Source: Parafrankia sp. EUN1f (GTDB lineage Bacteria; Actinomycetota; Actinomycetes; Frankiales; Frankiaceae). From it: a DNA stretch of 33,901 bases. Every line of letters begins with the position of its first letter. The stretch's first letter is position 1. The notes under the pieces were generated by a model, which did not search any database, was not told the origin of the DNA, and was given only the letters and a program-made list of their open reading frames with translations. The DNA lies in the NCBI RefSeq assembly GCF_000177675.1, contig NZ_ADGX01000091.1:1-33901 (forward strand), written 5' to 3'. Shown in pieces: positions 16,163 through 23,872 of this stretch. The position numbers and the translations under genes are program-made.

Positions 16163-17815
16163 ATGGCGAACACCGAGCCCACCGCCCGCGCGGCGGGAAC
16201 GGCCGTGGAACGGACCCCCCAGTGGGCGGCGCTCGCCGCGCACCACACGGAGATCTCCGGGGTGACGCTGCGCCAGCTTTTTGCCGATGACCAGAAGCGG
16301 GCCGAGTCATTCACCGTGCAGGCGGACGGCCTTTATCTGGACTATTCCAAGAACATCGTCACATCTCGGACGATCGAGCTGCTCGTGGCGCTCGCCGAAG
16401 CGGCCGGGCTGCGGTCGGGCATCGAGGCGATGTTCGGCGGCGAGCGGATCAACGTGACCGAGAACCGGCCGGTCCTGCACGTCGCGCTGCGCGCCCCGGC
16501 GGGCGTCAGCATCCGGGTGGACGGGGTCGACGTCGTGCCCGAGGTGCACGCGGTGCTCGACCGGATGTCGGCCTTCGCGGACCGGGTCCGTTCCGGGGTG
16601 TGGACGGGTGCGACCGGCGAGCACATCACGACCATCGTGAACATCGGCATCGGTGGCTCCGACCTCGGCCCGGCCATGGCCTACGAGGCACTACGGGACT
16701 ACACCGACCGCTCGATCGCGGTCCGGTTCGTCTCCAACGTCGATCCGACCGACGTCTGGGAGGCGACCCACGACCTGGACCCGGCGAAGACCCTCTTCAT
16801 CGTCGCGTCCAAGACATTCACGACCCTGGAGACCATCGCGAACGCCCGGGCCGCCCGTTCCTGGCTGACCGCGGCGCTCGGGGAGGATGCCGTCTCAGCC
16901 CACTTCGTCGCGGTCTCGACCAACGCGGAGAAGGTGGCCGAGTTCGGTATCGACACCGCCAACATGTTCGAGTTCTGGGACTGGGTGGGCGGGCGTTACT
17001 CCATGGACTCCGCGATCGGCCTGTCGCTGATGGTCGCGATCGGCCCGGCGCACTTCCGGGAGATGCTCGCCGGTTTCCACGCGATGGACGTTCATTTTCG
17101 GACCGCTCCGTTCGAACGGAACATTCCGGTTCTCCTCGGTCTGCTCGGCCTGTGGTACCGGGACTTCTTCGGTACCCAGACGCACGCGGTGCTGCCCTAC
17201 AGCCAGTACCTGGCCCGCTTCCCGGCGTACCTGCAGCAGCTCGACATGGAGAGCAACGGCAAGTCAGTTGATCTTGATGGCCGGCCCGTACAGGTGCCCA
17301 CCGGCCCGGTGGTGTGGGGCACTCCCGGCACCAACGGTCAGCATGCCTATTTCCAGCTCCTGCATCAGGGAGCGACCGTGGTCCCGGCCGACTTCATCGG
17401 CTTCGTGCGACCGAACCACCCCGGTGTCGGCGAGGTCGACCAGCACATCCTGCTGATGGCCAACTTCCTGGCCCAGACCGAAGCACTCGCGTTCGGCAAA
17501 ACGGCCGCGGAGGTGGCGGCCGAGGGTGTCGCGCCGGAGCTCGTCGCGCACCGCACGTTCGCCGGGAACCGGCCGACGAACACGTTGCTGGCGTCCAGGC
17601 TGGATCCGTTCACGCTGGGGCAGCTGGTGGCCCTCTATGAACACAAGGTCTTCACCCAGGGCGTGATCTGGGGGGTCAACAGCTTCGACCAGTGGGGTGT
17701 GGAGCTGGGCAAGGTGCTCGCCGGGCGGATCATCCCCGAGCTGACCGATCACTCGGTGCCGCTGCGGCACGACAGCTCCACCAACGCGCTGATCAGCCTG
17801 CTCCGCTCCGCCTGA
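16163..17815 (+). CDS. pgi: Glucose-6-phosphate isomerase
   Basis: The 550-residue full-length cytoplasmic isomerase interconverts glucose-6-phosphate and fructose-6-phosphate. Family features are clear: [18 protein letters not shown] (phosphate site), [42 protein letters not shown], the [16 protein letters not shown] region and [15 protein letters not shown] near the C-terminus. ATG 16163 follows GAGGAAGG. The residue before PGTNGQH is Thr387, where rabbit and E. coli enzymes have the catalytic-base Glu (Glu357 in rabbit); I believe some actinobacterial enzymes share Thr here, but this should be aligned. In this locus it may feed glucose-phosphate precursors toward the nearby exopolysaccharide genes (inference). 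The stop lies in a 21-bp tandem duplication. Confidence 0.97.
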   Translation: MANTEPTARAAGTAVERTPQWAALAAHHTEISGVTLRQLFADDQKRAESFTVQADGLYLDYSKNIVTSRTIELLVALAEAAGLRSGIEAMFGGERINVTENRPVLHVALRAPAGVSIRVDGVDVVPEVHAVLDRMSAFADRVRSGVWTGATGEHITTIVNIGIGGSDLGPAMAYEALRDYTDRSIAVRFVSNVDPTDVWEATHDLDPAKTLFIVASKTFTTLETIANARAARSWLTAALGEDAVSAHFVAVSTNAEKVAEFGIDTANMFEFWDWVGGRYSMDSAIGLSLMVAIGPAHFREMLAGFHAMDVHFRTAPFERNIPVLLGLLGLWYRDFFGTQTHAVLPYSQYLARFPAYLQQLDMESNGKSVDLDGRPVQVPTGPVVWGTPGTNGQHAYFQLLHQGATVVPADFIGFVRPNHPGVGEVDQHILLMANFLAQTEALAFGKTAAEVAAEGVAPELVAHRTFAGNRPTNTLLASRLDPFTLGQLVALYEHKVFTQGVIWGVNSFDQWGVELGKVLAGRIIPELTDHSVPLRHDSSTNALISLLRSA

Positions 17816-17861
17816 GGCCGATCCCGCTCCGCCTGAGGCCGATCCCGCTCGGCCTCGGGCC
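17804..17861. repeat. 21-bp tandem duplication spanning the pgi stop codon
   Basis: A 21-bp unit (17804-17824) is repeated exactly at 17825-17845, with a diverged partial third copy to 17861. The unit includes the pgi stop TGA (17813-17815), so a second TGA follows in the same frame at 17834. Confidence 0.9.
17835..17856 (+). terminator. Hairpin after pgi
   Basis: GAGGCCGA (17835-17842) and TCGGCCTC (17849-17856) form a perfect 8-bp stem with a 6-nt loop, 20 nt past the pgi stop. No U-tract follows. The hairpin is built from the second and third copies of the stop-spanning repeat. Confidence 0.5.
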
Positions 17862-17917
17862 GGCGCGGCCCCGCGGCAGCAACAATCAGTAACAGTAGTT
17901 CAACGATTACCGCGTTC

Positions 17918-18337
17918 ATGTTACTCTCTGTGACCAGCCCACGGGATGGTTGCCCGTGCTGCGACGGACGGACATCCCGGGGGCCACAGGTGCGGGTCGA
18001 CGCGACAGCGACGCGAATGACGGTGCGGCGGACCGGCGACGAGGTCGTCATCGAGCTCGGTGGCGAGTTCGACACCGTCGGCAGGCTACGTTTCCGCGAG
18101 CAGATCGGCGAGCTGCTGGGCCGGGGCGGCGGTGTGGTGACGGTGGATGTCGGCGATCTTGCGTCGGTGGACATCGCGGGCCTTGCCGCCCTCCTCCGGG
18201 CGGAGCTTCTGCTGCGCCGTGTCCACACCGAGCTGCGCATCCGCGCGGCCCTGCCCGCCTTCGCCGAACTTGTCCGCGAGACCGGTCTCGCCGGTCGCCT
18301 GCGGGTCGAGGAGGCCGCCCGCCGGCCCGCCGGGTGA
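17918..18337 (+). CDS. STAS-domain protein, anti-sigma-factor-antagonist type
   Basis: The 139-residue product contains a STAS domain (about residues 25-130): DEVVIELGGEFDTVGR as the first strands, VTVDVGDLASVDIAGLAALL as the conserved loop-helix, and a C-terminal ELVRETGLAGRLRV helix. In SpoIIAA-type antagonists the loop ends D-S-S-G, with the second Ser phosphorylated by the anti-sigma kinase. Here it reads D-I-A-G, so phosphorylation at that site is impossible, and the protein may be constitutively active or serve another partner. The start is uncertain. ATG 17918 gives an N-terminus with a CPCC cluster unlike the family, whereas GTG 17990, with GGGGG upstream, gives a standard 115-residue STAS protein. 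No anti-sigma factor is adjacent. Confidence 0.8.
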   Translation: MLLSVTSPRDGCPCCDGRTSRGPQVRVDATATRMTVRRTGDEVVIELGGEFDTVGRLRFREQIGELLGRGGGVVTVDVGDLASVDIAGLAALLRAELLLRRVHTELRIRAALPAFAELVRETGLAGRLRVEEAARRPAG

Positions 18338-18607
18338 GCCATCGACCACCTCGACCCCGGCCCGGCTGAGCCCGGTCTGGCTGACTGGGCCCCGGCCACG
18401 GCCTGGTTCGTTGCCGGCTTCGTGGGGCGTGCCGTCCGCCGGACCTGCCGAAGCCGGGCGGGTTGGAACCGATTCGTCCGCGATCGACCCTTTGCGTGGT
18501 CCTACCGCCGAAAGGCTCCTTTCGATCCTGCTCATCATCAGCATTCCGATCATCGCGATGAGCGGAAAGCTGAGCATGATCAGGATTGCTGGTGACGTCA
18601 GATCCAC
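18086..18607 (-). CDS. Possible small membrane protein, antisense-overlapping the STAS gene
   Basis: GTG at 18607 has AGGGGGGG about 4 nt upstream. The product starts VDLTSPAILIMLSFPLIAM and continues through IGMLMMSRIERSL, a clear single membrane helix followed by basic residues, as in small bacterial membrane proteins. Codons 1 to about 90 keep high G/C third positions. The 173-residue frame then runs about 250 bp antisense into the STAS gene, and that C-terminal part looks like a shadow. Either the true protein does overlap, or the functional piece is the N-terminal portion. I do not recognise the family. The plus strand here is also somewhat hydrophobic but has no start signal. Confidence 0.42.
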   Translation of the reverse strand: MDLTSPAILIMLSFPLIAMIGMLMMSRIERSLSAVGPRKGSIADESVPTRPASAGPADGTPHEAGNEPGRGRGPVSQTGLSRAGVEVVDGSPGGPAGGLLDPQATGETGLADKFGEGGQGRADAQLGVDTAQQKLRPEEGGKARDVHRRKIADIHRHHTAAPAQQLADLLAET

Positions 18608-18902
18608 CGGTCCCCCCCTGGTGATCGGGCTGGAAGGGTGCCGGTTTGGCCCCCGCAGGTCCGCTTACCCGACCTGGAGGTCACCTCACATACTCACCGG
18701 CCCGGGCCCCATGCTCACCCCCGTCGGGTAATCACCCACCCGGTGCCGGCTCGCCGAGGTGTGGGCAATCCCGTGCTGTGCTCACCACCCGAATGCTCGT
18801 ACGATTCTGGAGAGGATGTCCGGCGGCCCATGATGATTTTCGGCTCCGCTGAACTCCTGATCTCCTGATCTCCCAGGGCGGTCGACGGTAGGGAGGTTTC
18901 CC

Positions 18903-19178
18903 ATCAGCACCGAGGACCTGCGTGCCCGCCTCGCGATGGTGACCGAGCAGGTCGACTTCGCGCTGGCCGAGGTCGCCCTGCTCGGGGCTGCCTACCGGCG
19001 CGCGGGTCATGATGGCGCCGACTGGCGATGGCCGCCCGAGTCGTTGCAGAATCTCGCCCGGCCCGAGGTCGCCCGGGCGCTGGCGGCGCAGCTGGCGGCG
19101 GTGGCGCGACTGCGCCTGTGGGCGCAGGAGCTGTACTGGCTGCAGGAGCAGGTACGGCTGCGCGCCATGGTCCCCTGA
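18903..19178 (+). CDS. Small hypothetical helical protein (possible ATC start)
   Basis: The certain part starts at ATG 18936 and encodes 80 residues rich in Ala, Leu, Arg and Glu, predicted mostly helical, with a WRWPPES stretch and a C-terminal ELYWLQEQVRLRAMVP. The same frame is open and codon-typical for 11 more codons up to ATC at 18903 (STEDLRARLA follows). A good ribosome-binding site, GGGAGG (18891-18896), sits 6 nt before that ATC, whereas ATG 18936 has none. I therefore give 18903 as the likely start, with 18936 as the conventional choice. The gene converges with the beta-helix lipoprotein gene, 29 nt apart. I do not recognise a family. The 295 bases upstream (18608-18902) hold nothing else I can support. 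Confidence 0.55.
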   Translation: MSTEDLRARLAMVTEQVDFALAEVALLGAAYRRAGHDGADWRWPPESLQNLARPEVARALAAQLAAVARLRLWAQELYWLQEQVRLRAMVP

Positions 19179-19207
19179 GCACACGCTCGCCCTGACCCGA
19201 GCCGGCG

Positions 19208-20371
19208 TCAGGTGCCCGTGCAGTCGATGTTCGACGGCCCGGACTGCGCGCCGGTGACCTGGTTGTCACATCCAACGATGTTCTGGGTCTTGTCGCCGTC
19301 GTGGATGTAAACGCCGAAGCCCTTCGCGTTAACGGTCAGCGTGTTATGACGGATGGTGTTCTGCCGCCCCCAGTCCTTTTTGATGACGTGGGTCTGGATT
19401 CCGTCCTCCAGCGTTCCGCCACCCGTACCGATGTTGTCCTCGACGAGCCAGCCGTTGCCCTTCAGGTCGATCCAGGAGTCGGCCTCGACCAGAGCATCCG
19501 AGGAGAGGGTGTTCCCGCGGACCACGCCTCCGGTCGTGCCCTCCTTGATATCGATGTTCTCGGAGGTCGTACCGGCGATGTCGTTGCCGATGACGGAGTT
19601 GCGGTCGCTGCGGTCGGGCTCACAGTCCGTATAGGTGCACCAGTTGCTCTCGGCGCTGCCGATGTAGACGCCCTCGCCGAACTTCTCCCGCCGGTTTCCG
19701 GTATCCCGGATCACGTTGCCGACGACCGTGTTGTCGGAGCTTGCGGTCCGCAGATGGATCGCCTCGTCGCCGATCGTGTTGACCTGGAGCCGGGCGATGA
19801 TCGAATGCTGGAGACGGTCCGCCATCACTCCCTTCTGCCCGTTGCGCACGGTGAAGCCGACCACTCGGACCCAGGACGCGCCGTCCAGGTGCAGGACGTA
19901 GTTCACCTGGTCGTCGTCCTCGGTGCCGTCGAGGATCGCGTCCTTCGAGCCGCACAGCCAGATCGGCGCGGCCTCGGTGCCTGCCGCCGTGAGCTTGAAC
20001 TTCCCCTTGTAGACGCCGTCGGCGATCCGGATGACCGTGCCCGGTTTCGCCGTGGCCAGCGCACTGCGCAGGTCGCCCGCGTCACTCACGGTGGCGCCAC
20101 CGGCCGGGCAGGTGATGCCGCCGTCGACGGCCGCCGTGGCGGAGGCCGACGCGAACGGGTCCGGGCCGGCGGTGGCCCACGCCGTGGCGGTGTCTGTGGG
20201 CTCCGCTCGCGGACGAGCGGTCGATCCCGGTGGCTCCCTGTCCGGGGCGGGGTCCGACCCGTTCCCTGACCCGCAGGAGGTCACCGCGACCGCGACTCCG
20301 GCGAGAATGCTGGTCGCGGCCAGGGTCATGGTCCGGCGGCGGTGCGAACGGACCGGGCGACGGCTGATCAC
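19208..20371 (-). CDS. Right-handed beta-helix lipoprotein, PL6/chondroitinase-B-like
   Basis: The 387-residue product has a basic n-region, a hydrophobic stretch and lipobox VTSC (Cys33), then a Pro/Thr/Ala linker. The mature part (about 90-385) starts with the parallel beta-helix entry motif of polysaccharide-lyase family 6 relatives (TVIRIADGVYKGKFKL, then GTEAAPIWLCGSKDAILDG). It continues with short repeated strands ending in N-x-I/V turns (NTVVGNVIRDTG, NSVIGNDIAGT, NTIRHNTLTVN). It probably acts on an extracellular uronate polymer as lyase, epimerase-like enzyme or binding protein; catalytic Lys/Arg cannot be assigned by eye. GTG 20371 overlaps the upstream gene's stop (GTGA, 20368-20371). 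It is the last gene of the leftward polysaccharide arm. Confidence 0.82.
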   Translation of the reverse strand: MISRRPVRSHRRRTMTLAATSILAGVAVAVTSCGSGNGSDPAPDREPPGSTARPRAEPTDTATAWATAGPDPFASASATAAVDGGITCPAGGATVSDAGDLRSALATAKPGTVIRIADGVYKGKFKLTAAGTEAAPIWLCGSKDAILDGTEDDDQVNYVLHLDGASWVRVVGFTVRNGQKGVMADRLQHSIIARLQVNTIGDEAIHLRTASSDNTVVGNVIRDTGNRREKFGEGVYIGSAESNWCTYTDCEPDRSDRNSVIGNDIAGTTSENIDIKEGTTGGVVRGNTLSSDALVEADSWIDLKGNGWLVEDNIGTGGGTLEDGIQTHVIKKDWGRQNTIRHNTLTVNAKGFGVYIHDGDKTQNIVGCDNQVTGAQSGPSNIDCTGT

Positions 20372-22218
20372 GCGCTGGATTCTCCCTCGGACCGTTGTTT
20401 GCGAAGCTGGTGTGGGTCGTCGCCCGGCGGACCGACGGTCTCCAACTGTCTGGTCTCCGGCTGTCCGGTTCCCGGCTGCCCGGCGTGGCCGGTGACGTCA
20501 TCCGCCGGCTCGGCGGTGCCGAACAGGTCGAACGGGGCACCGCGCTGCCCGGGGATGCCGGAGAAGGCGGCGGCGGGGCGCATCGTGCCGCCGGTCAGCC
20601 GCCGGACCAGCAGCTCCGACTCCGGGTATGGATGGCTCGGCGGCCGCCGGCGGGCCCGGTGGCGGGTCCAGGCGCCGGCGATCGGGAACAGCGCCACGGC
20701 GCCCCACACCAGGAGCGCCGGGTGCCGGCGGATCAGCGTGTACCAGTGCTGCGGCTCACGTTCCACCCAGGCCTGTGTGTTGTTGTTGTGGACGTCGCCC
20801 CCGTCGATCCCGGTGGACTGGCGGGTGTCGACCGCACGCCAGCCCTCACCGCCCAGGTTGTTCCACTGGATGACCGAGTCGTCCGCTATCCCGCGGACGG
20901 TGATCGCGAAGTCGGTGGCCCCGCGTACCAGGTTGCGGCTGATGATGGTCGTCATGGCGTCCTGGGTGATGACGCCCAGCCGGCCGTCGGCCATCGAGTT
21001 CTCGGTGATCGCGGTGCGGCGCGCGTCCGGGCCGATCTGGATGCCGGCCTCCGCGGCGCCGTTGATCGAGTTGGCGGTGACCTGGGTTCCGTTGGCGCCG
21101 CTCTTGACGAGGATGCCGAGCTGCCCTCCGCTGATCTTGTTCTTCCTGACGATGGTGTTCTCACCGCCGACGACCCGGATCCCGTACCGGCCGTTGCCGG
21201 TGATGGTGTTCTCCTCGATGAGGGTGTCCTTGATCTGGTTGACCGTCACACCGGTCGCCGTGGCGACCACGCCGAGGCCACGGCCGTCCAGGGAGATGCC
21301 GTCACCGCTGTTGTCGGTCACCGTGCTTCGCATGACCCGGGAGGAGGACGCCCGGTCGATGGTCATGCCGTCGCCGTGGTTGCGCGACGACGTGACCCCG
21401 GATACCAGGGTGGTGATGGCGTCCCGGTGGACGGCCAGGCCGGAGCGCTCGTTGTCGACCAGCCGCACGCCGACCATCTGGATGCCCTCGCTGCCCGAGA
21501 TGTAGGCACCGTAGATGTTGTCGCTGAACGTCGAGTTGGCCGCGCCGCCGGTGCTCGGCTCGCCCTTGCTCCCGGTCCAGGCGATCCCACCGGTCCGGCC
21601 GTTCCAGAAGCCCAGGTGGTTGGCACTGGTGTTGCGCACGATCAGCTCACCGCCCATGGTGCGCAGGTAGGCCCGCCCGTCGGTGGTGAGGGTGTCCGGT
21701 TCGAGGTTCTGGACGTCCCAGCCGACGATCGTGAGCGGGTCCTGCGGTGAGGCTCCGGCGAACTCCAGCCCCCCGCGCCAGCTGGCGACGGAGGCGAATC
21801 CGGACGCCCCGCTGGCCAGCCGCAGGGTGTGCACACCGGCGTCGATGACGAGCCTGGCCTGCGGGCCGACCAGCACGTGGGTGGTGAACATCACCGCCCC
21901 GTCCACCTCGTGGCGCCCGCCGCCGGCCGCGATGACGTCCTCAGCGCTGTAGGGCTCCTTGCGCGCCGGCAGCAGCAGCGTGGGCAGGCTGCCGGTGGTC
22001 TCGACCAGCGTCGGCTCGGTGAGCACGCCGAACCGCGCGAACATGGACCGCAGCCGGATGTCCTCCGCGTCGACCAGCTCGGACTGCTTCTTCGCGTCCG
22101 CGGAGCTGACCGGCGGCAGGGGCGCCACGGGTGACGCCTGGGCGGGCGCCGCCGGCAGCAGGATCGCGCCGGTGACGACGGCGAGGACAGCGAAGACGAA
22201 GGAGACGGCGGCCCTCAC
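20368..22218 (-). CDS. Secreted, C-terminally anchored parallel beta-helix protein (NosD/AlgG-like)
   Basis: The 616-residue protein has an N-terminal signal peptide with an AQA-S cleavage site near residue 29 and a domain with many beta-helix coils (about 200-470; repeated NTI/NTIT/NGxYGIRVxGGENTIV patterns). One membrane helix lies near the C-terminus (about 499-520), followed by a basic, then Pro/Gly-rich cytoplasmic tail. This resembles the CASH/NosD-type helices of alginate C5-epimerases (AlgG) and related processing proteins. The start is GTG 22218, overlapping the glycosyltransferase stop as GTGA; the frame is open to 23286 but would then overlap the whole synthase. It probably modifies or guides the polymer as it leaves the synthase (inference from coupling). 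Confidence 0.85.
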   Translation of the reverse strand: MRAAVSFVFAVLAVVTGAILLPAAPAQASPVAPLPPVSSADAKKQSELVDAEDIRLRSMFARFGVLTEPTLVETTGSLPTLLLPARKEPYSAEDVIAAGGGRHEVDGAVMFTTHVLVGPQARLVIDAGVHTLRLASGASGFASVASWRGGLEFAGASPQDPLTIVGWDVQNLEPDTLTTDGRAYLRTMGGELIVRNTSANHLGFWNGRTGGIAWTGSKGEPSTGGAANSTFSDNIYGAYISGSEGIQMVGVRLVDNERSGLAVHRDAITTLVSGVTSSRNHGDGMTIDRASSSRVMRSTVTDNSGDGISLDGRGLGVVATATGVTVNQIKDTLIEENTITGNGRYGIRVVGGENTIVRKNKISGGQLGILVKSGANGTQVTANSINGAAEAGIQIGPDARRTAITENSMADGRLGVITQDAMTTIISRNLVRGATDFAITVRGIADDSVIQWNNLGGEGWRAVDTRQSTGIDGGDVHNNNTQAWVEREPQHWYTLIRRHPALLVWGAVALFPIAGAWTRHRARRRPPSHPYPESELLVRRLTGGTMRPAAAFSGIPGQRGAPFDLFGTAEPADDVTGHAGQPGTGQPETRQLETVGPPGDDPHQLRKQRSEGESSA

Positions 22219-23489
22219 TGGGCACCACTCGCTGCCGACACGGCTGCCGGGCGTGCCGCGGACCCGGTGCGGGTCGAGGCGTCGGTCTGCCCCTCCCCGC
22301 CGATGAGGTCGGATCTCCGGGTGAGCCAGCCCTGCTTGTTCATCGACACGAAGGCCCAGGCCTTGATCGGCAGGGCGACTATGATGATCATCAGCACGGT
22401 CAGCGGGAGGATGAAGATGTCGCGCGGGTGCTCCCGCAGGTGTGAGAGCCCGCGGATGAGACGGCCGAGCAGCAGCCAGCAGATCGCGATGATGGGTGCG
22501 TTGGCCTCGGGCCGGAACATCCACAGCACGAAGTAGGTCATCGCGACGCCCATCGTCACGGGCGTGAGGACGATCTGCAGCACACTGACCTGGGTGACCA
22601 GCGGCTGCCGCCACAGCCATCCCTTGTAGATGGCTGTGAGGTAGGTGCGGTAGGAGTTCCGGCTCCAGCGCACCCGCTGCTTGATGAAGGCCCGGAGGTT
22701 GTCGGGGAACATCGACATCGCGTGGGCTGTGTGCTGGTGCATCGTCTTGTAGCCGGACGCGAGCACCAGCCAGGTGAGCCGGCCGTCGTCGCCGGCGATG
22801 CACCGCCGGCCGAGGAAGAACTCGTGTTCCAGGTTGTGCAGCACCGGCAGGATCGCGGAGCGCCGGTAGGCCGCGGTGCGCCCGGAAAGGCAGGCGACGG
22901 CGCCGACCCGTCCCTGGGCGGGCACGTAGTCCAGGTAGCGGATGTCGACCAGCCAGTTCGCGACCCGTCGCCAGACGCTGCTGCGTGGCTCGTAGACGTT
23001 CTGCCGGGTGCCCACCCCGCCGACCTGCGGATCGATGAAGGGCATCTGGACCGCGGCGAGGAGCCCGGGCTCCCACGCGGTGTCGGAGTCGCAGAGGACG
23101 ACGACGTCCATCGTCGCTGCGGACAGGCCGACGCCGAGCGCGGACCGCTTGCCCTCGTGGACGAAGGGGATCACCCGAACGGTCGGATCGGCGCGCATCG
23201 CGAGTCGAGCGATGAGCTCCGCGTCCTCGATGTCGGGGATGATGATGATCTCGTCCGGCTCCTGGGCGAGCCACGTTTCCAGGCATCGCATCAGGACGTC
23301 CGGATCCTCCCGGAAGGAAGGAACCACAACGGACGTTGTTGTCCGGAAATTATTTCGTATAGGTCGGTATCTGGTCGAGAGTATCCGGCGTGTGAGCCAG
23401 ACCACCCAGGACACGACACCGGCGATTCCGAGCGGTACCAGAGAGCGATGATCGCGGATGAACTGCACCGCATCGCCGAGCCACTCCAT
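22215..23489 (-). CDS. Processive family 2 glycosyltransferase (hyaluronan-synthase/NodC/Alg8-like polysaccharide synthase)
   Basis: From ATG 23489 (GGGGGGAG about 11 nt upstream) the protein has 424 residues. One N-terminal membrane helix (about 14-33) is followed by a cytoplasmic GT-A domain with VVVPSFREDPD, GKRSALGVGL, DSD (134-136), GDD (233-235) and QRVRW (271-275), then several C-terminal membrane helices. DxD, GDD and QxxRW are the signature of processive, membrane-embedded synthases that polymerise and export from nucleotide sugars. The longer frame to 23711 is not codon-typical. It heads a leftward arm coupled by GTGA to two beta-helix genes, and the divergent dehydrogenase would supply UDP-glucuronate or GDP-mannuronate. 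Which sugar is used cannot be read from the sequence. Confidence 0.92.
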   Translation of the reverse strand: MEWLGDAVQFIRDHRSLVPLGIAGVVSWVVWLTRRILSTRYRPIRNNFRTTTSVVVPSFREDPDVLMRCLETWLAQEPDEIIIIPDIEDAELIARLAMRADPTVRVIPFVHEGKRSALGVGLSAATMDVVVLCDSDTAWEPGLLAAVQMPFIDPQVGGVGTRQNVYEPRSSVWRRVANWLVDIRYLDYVPAQGRVGAVACLSGRTAAYRRSAILPVLHNLEHEFFLGRRCIAGDDGRLTWLVLASGYKTMHQHTAHAMSMFPDNLRAFIKQRVRWSRNSYRTYLTAIYKGWLWRQPLVTQVSVLQIVLTPVTMGVAMTYFVLWMFRPEANAPIIAICWLLLGRLIRGLSHLREHPRDIFILPLTVLMIIIVALPIKAWAFVSMNKQGWLTRRSDLIGGEGQTDASTRTGSAARPAAVSAASGAQ

Positions 23490-23715
23490 GCGAAATTCCG
23501 CTCCCCCCGAGCGTGGGTAACCGAGATCACAGAGTTCGTCGGCGAGGAGCTGGAGGGCGTGCGTGAACCGTCGGGCGCGCCAGCCCTCGGTGTTACCCCC
23601 TGCAACCCGCCGCTTCCCTTTGTGGGTGGCGTTGTCAATACCTTGACCTGAAGCAACGCGACGGCAGGCAGGACGGTAGCAGTCGCCACAACCTTCCTGA
23701 ATGGGTGTCACTCAT

Positions 23716-23758
23716 TTGTAACCCAGGTGTACTCAACTATTACTTTTAGTAGTTGAGT
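23716..23758. promoter_or_regulatory. Candidate promoter and inverted-repeat operator between the polysaccharide arms
   Basis: ACTCAACTA (23731-23739) and TAGTTGAGT (23750-23758) form a perfect 9-bp-arm inverted repeat with a 10-bp AT-rich spacer. On the plus strand, TTGTAA (23716-23721) and TATTAC (23738-23743) are 16 nt apart and could be the dehydrogenase promoter, with the repeat covering the -10 region. This is the only conspicuous element in the gene-free stretch 23490-23872. Confidence 0.5.
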
Positions 23759-23872
23759 AGTCGCGAGCCGGGGCGTGTCCGCCTCTTCGGTACCCCGCTC
23801 ACCCCAACGAAACGTGGACGAGTCACAATGCGCTCCGCGGCCTGACGGCAGAAGCTAGGTGGGGGGAACACC

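Noticed and set aside
22219-23286. N-terminal extension of the beta-helix frame
   Set aside because: It would overlap the glycosyltransferase; GTG 22218 is followed by a proper signal peptide and is coupled to the upstream stop.
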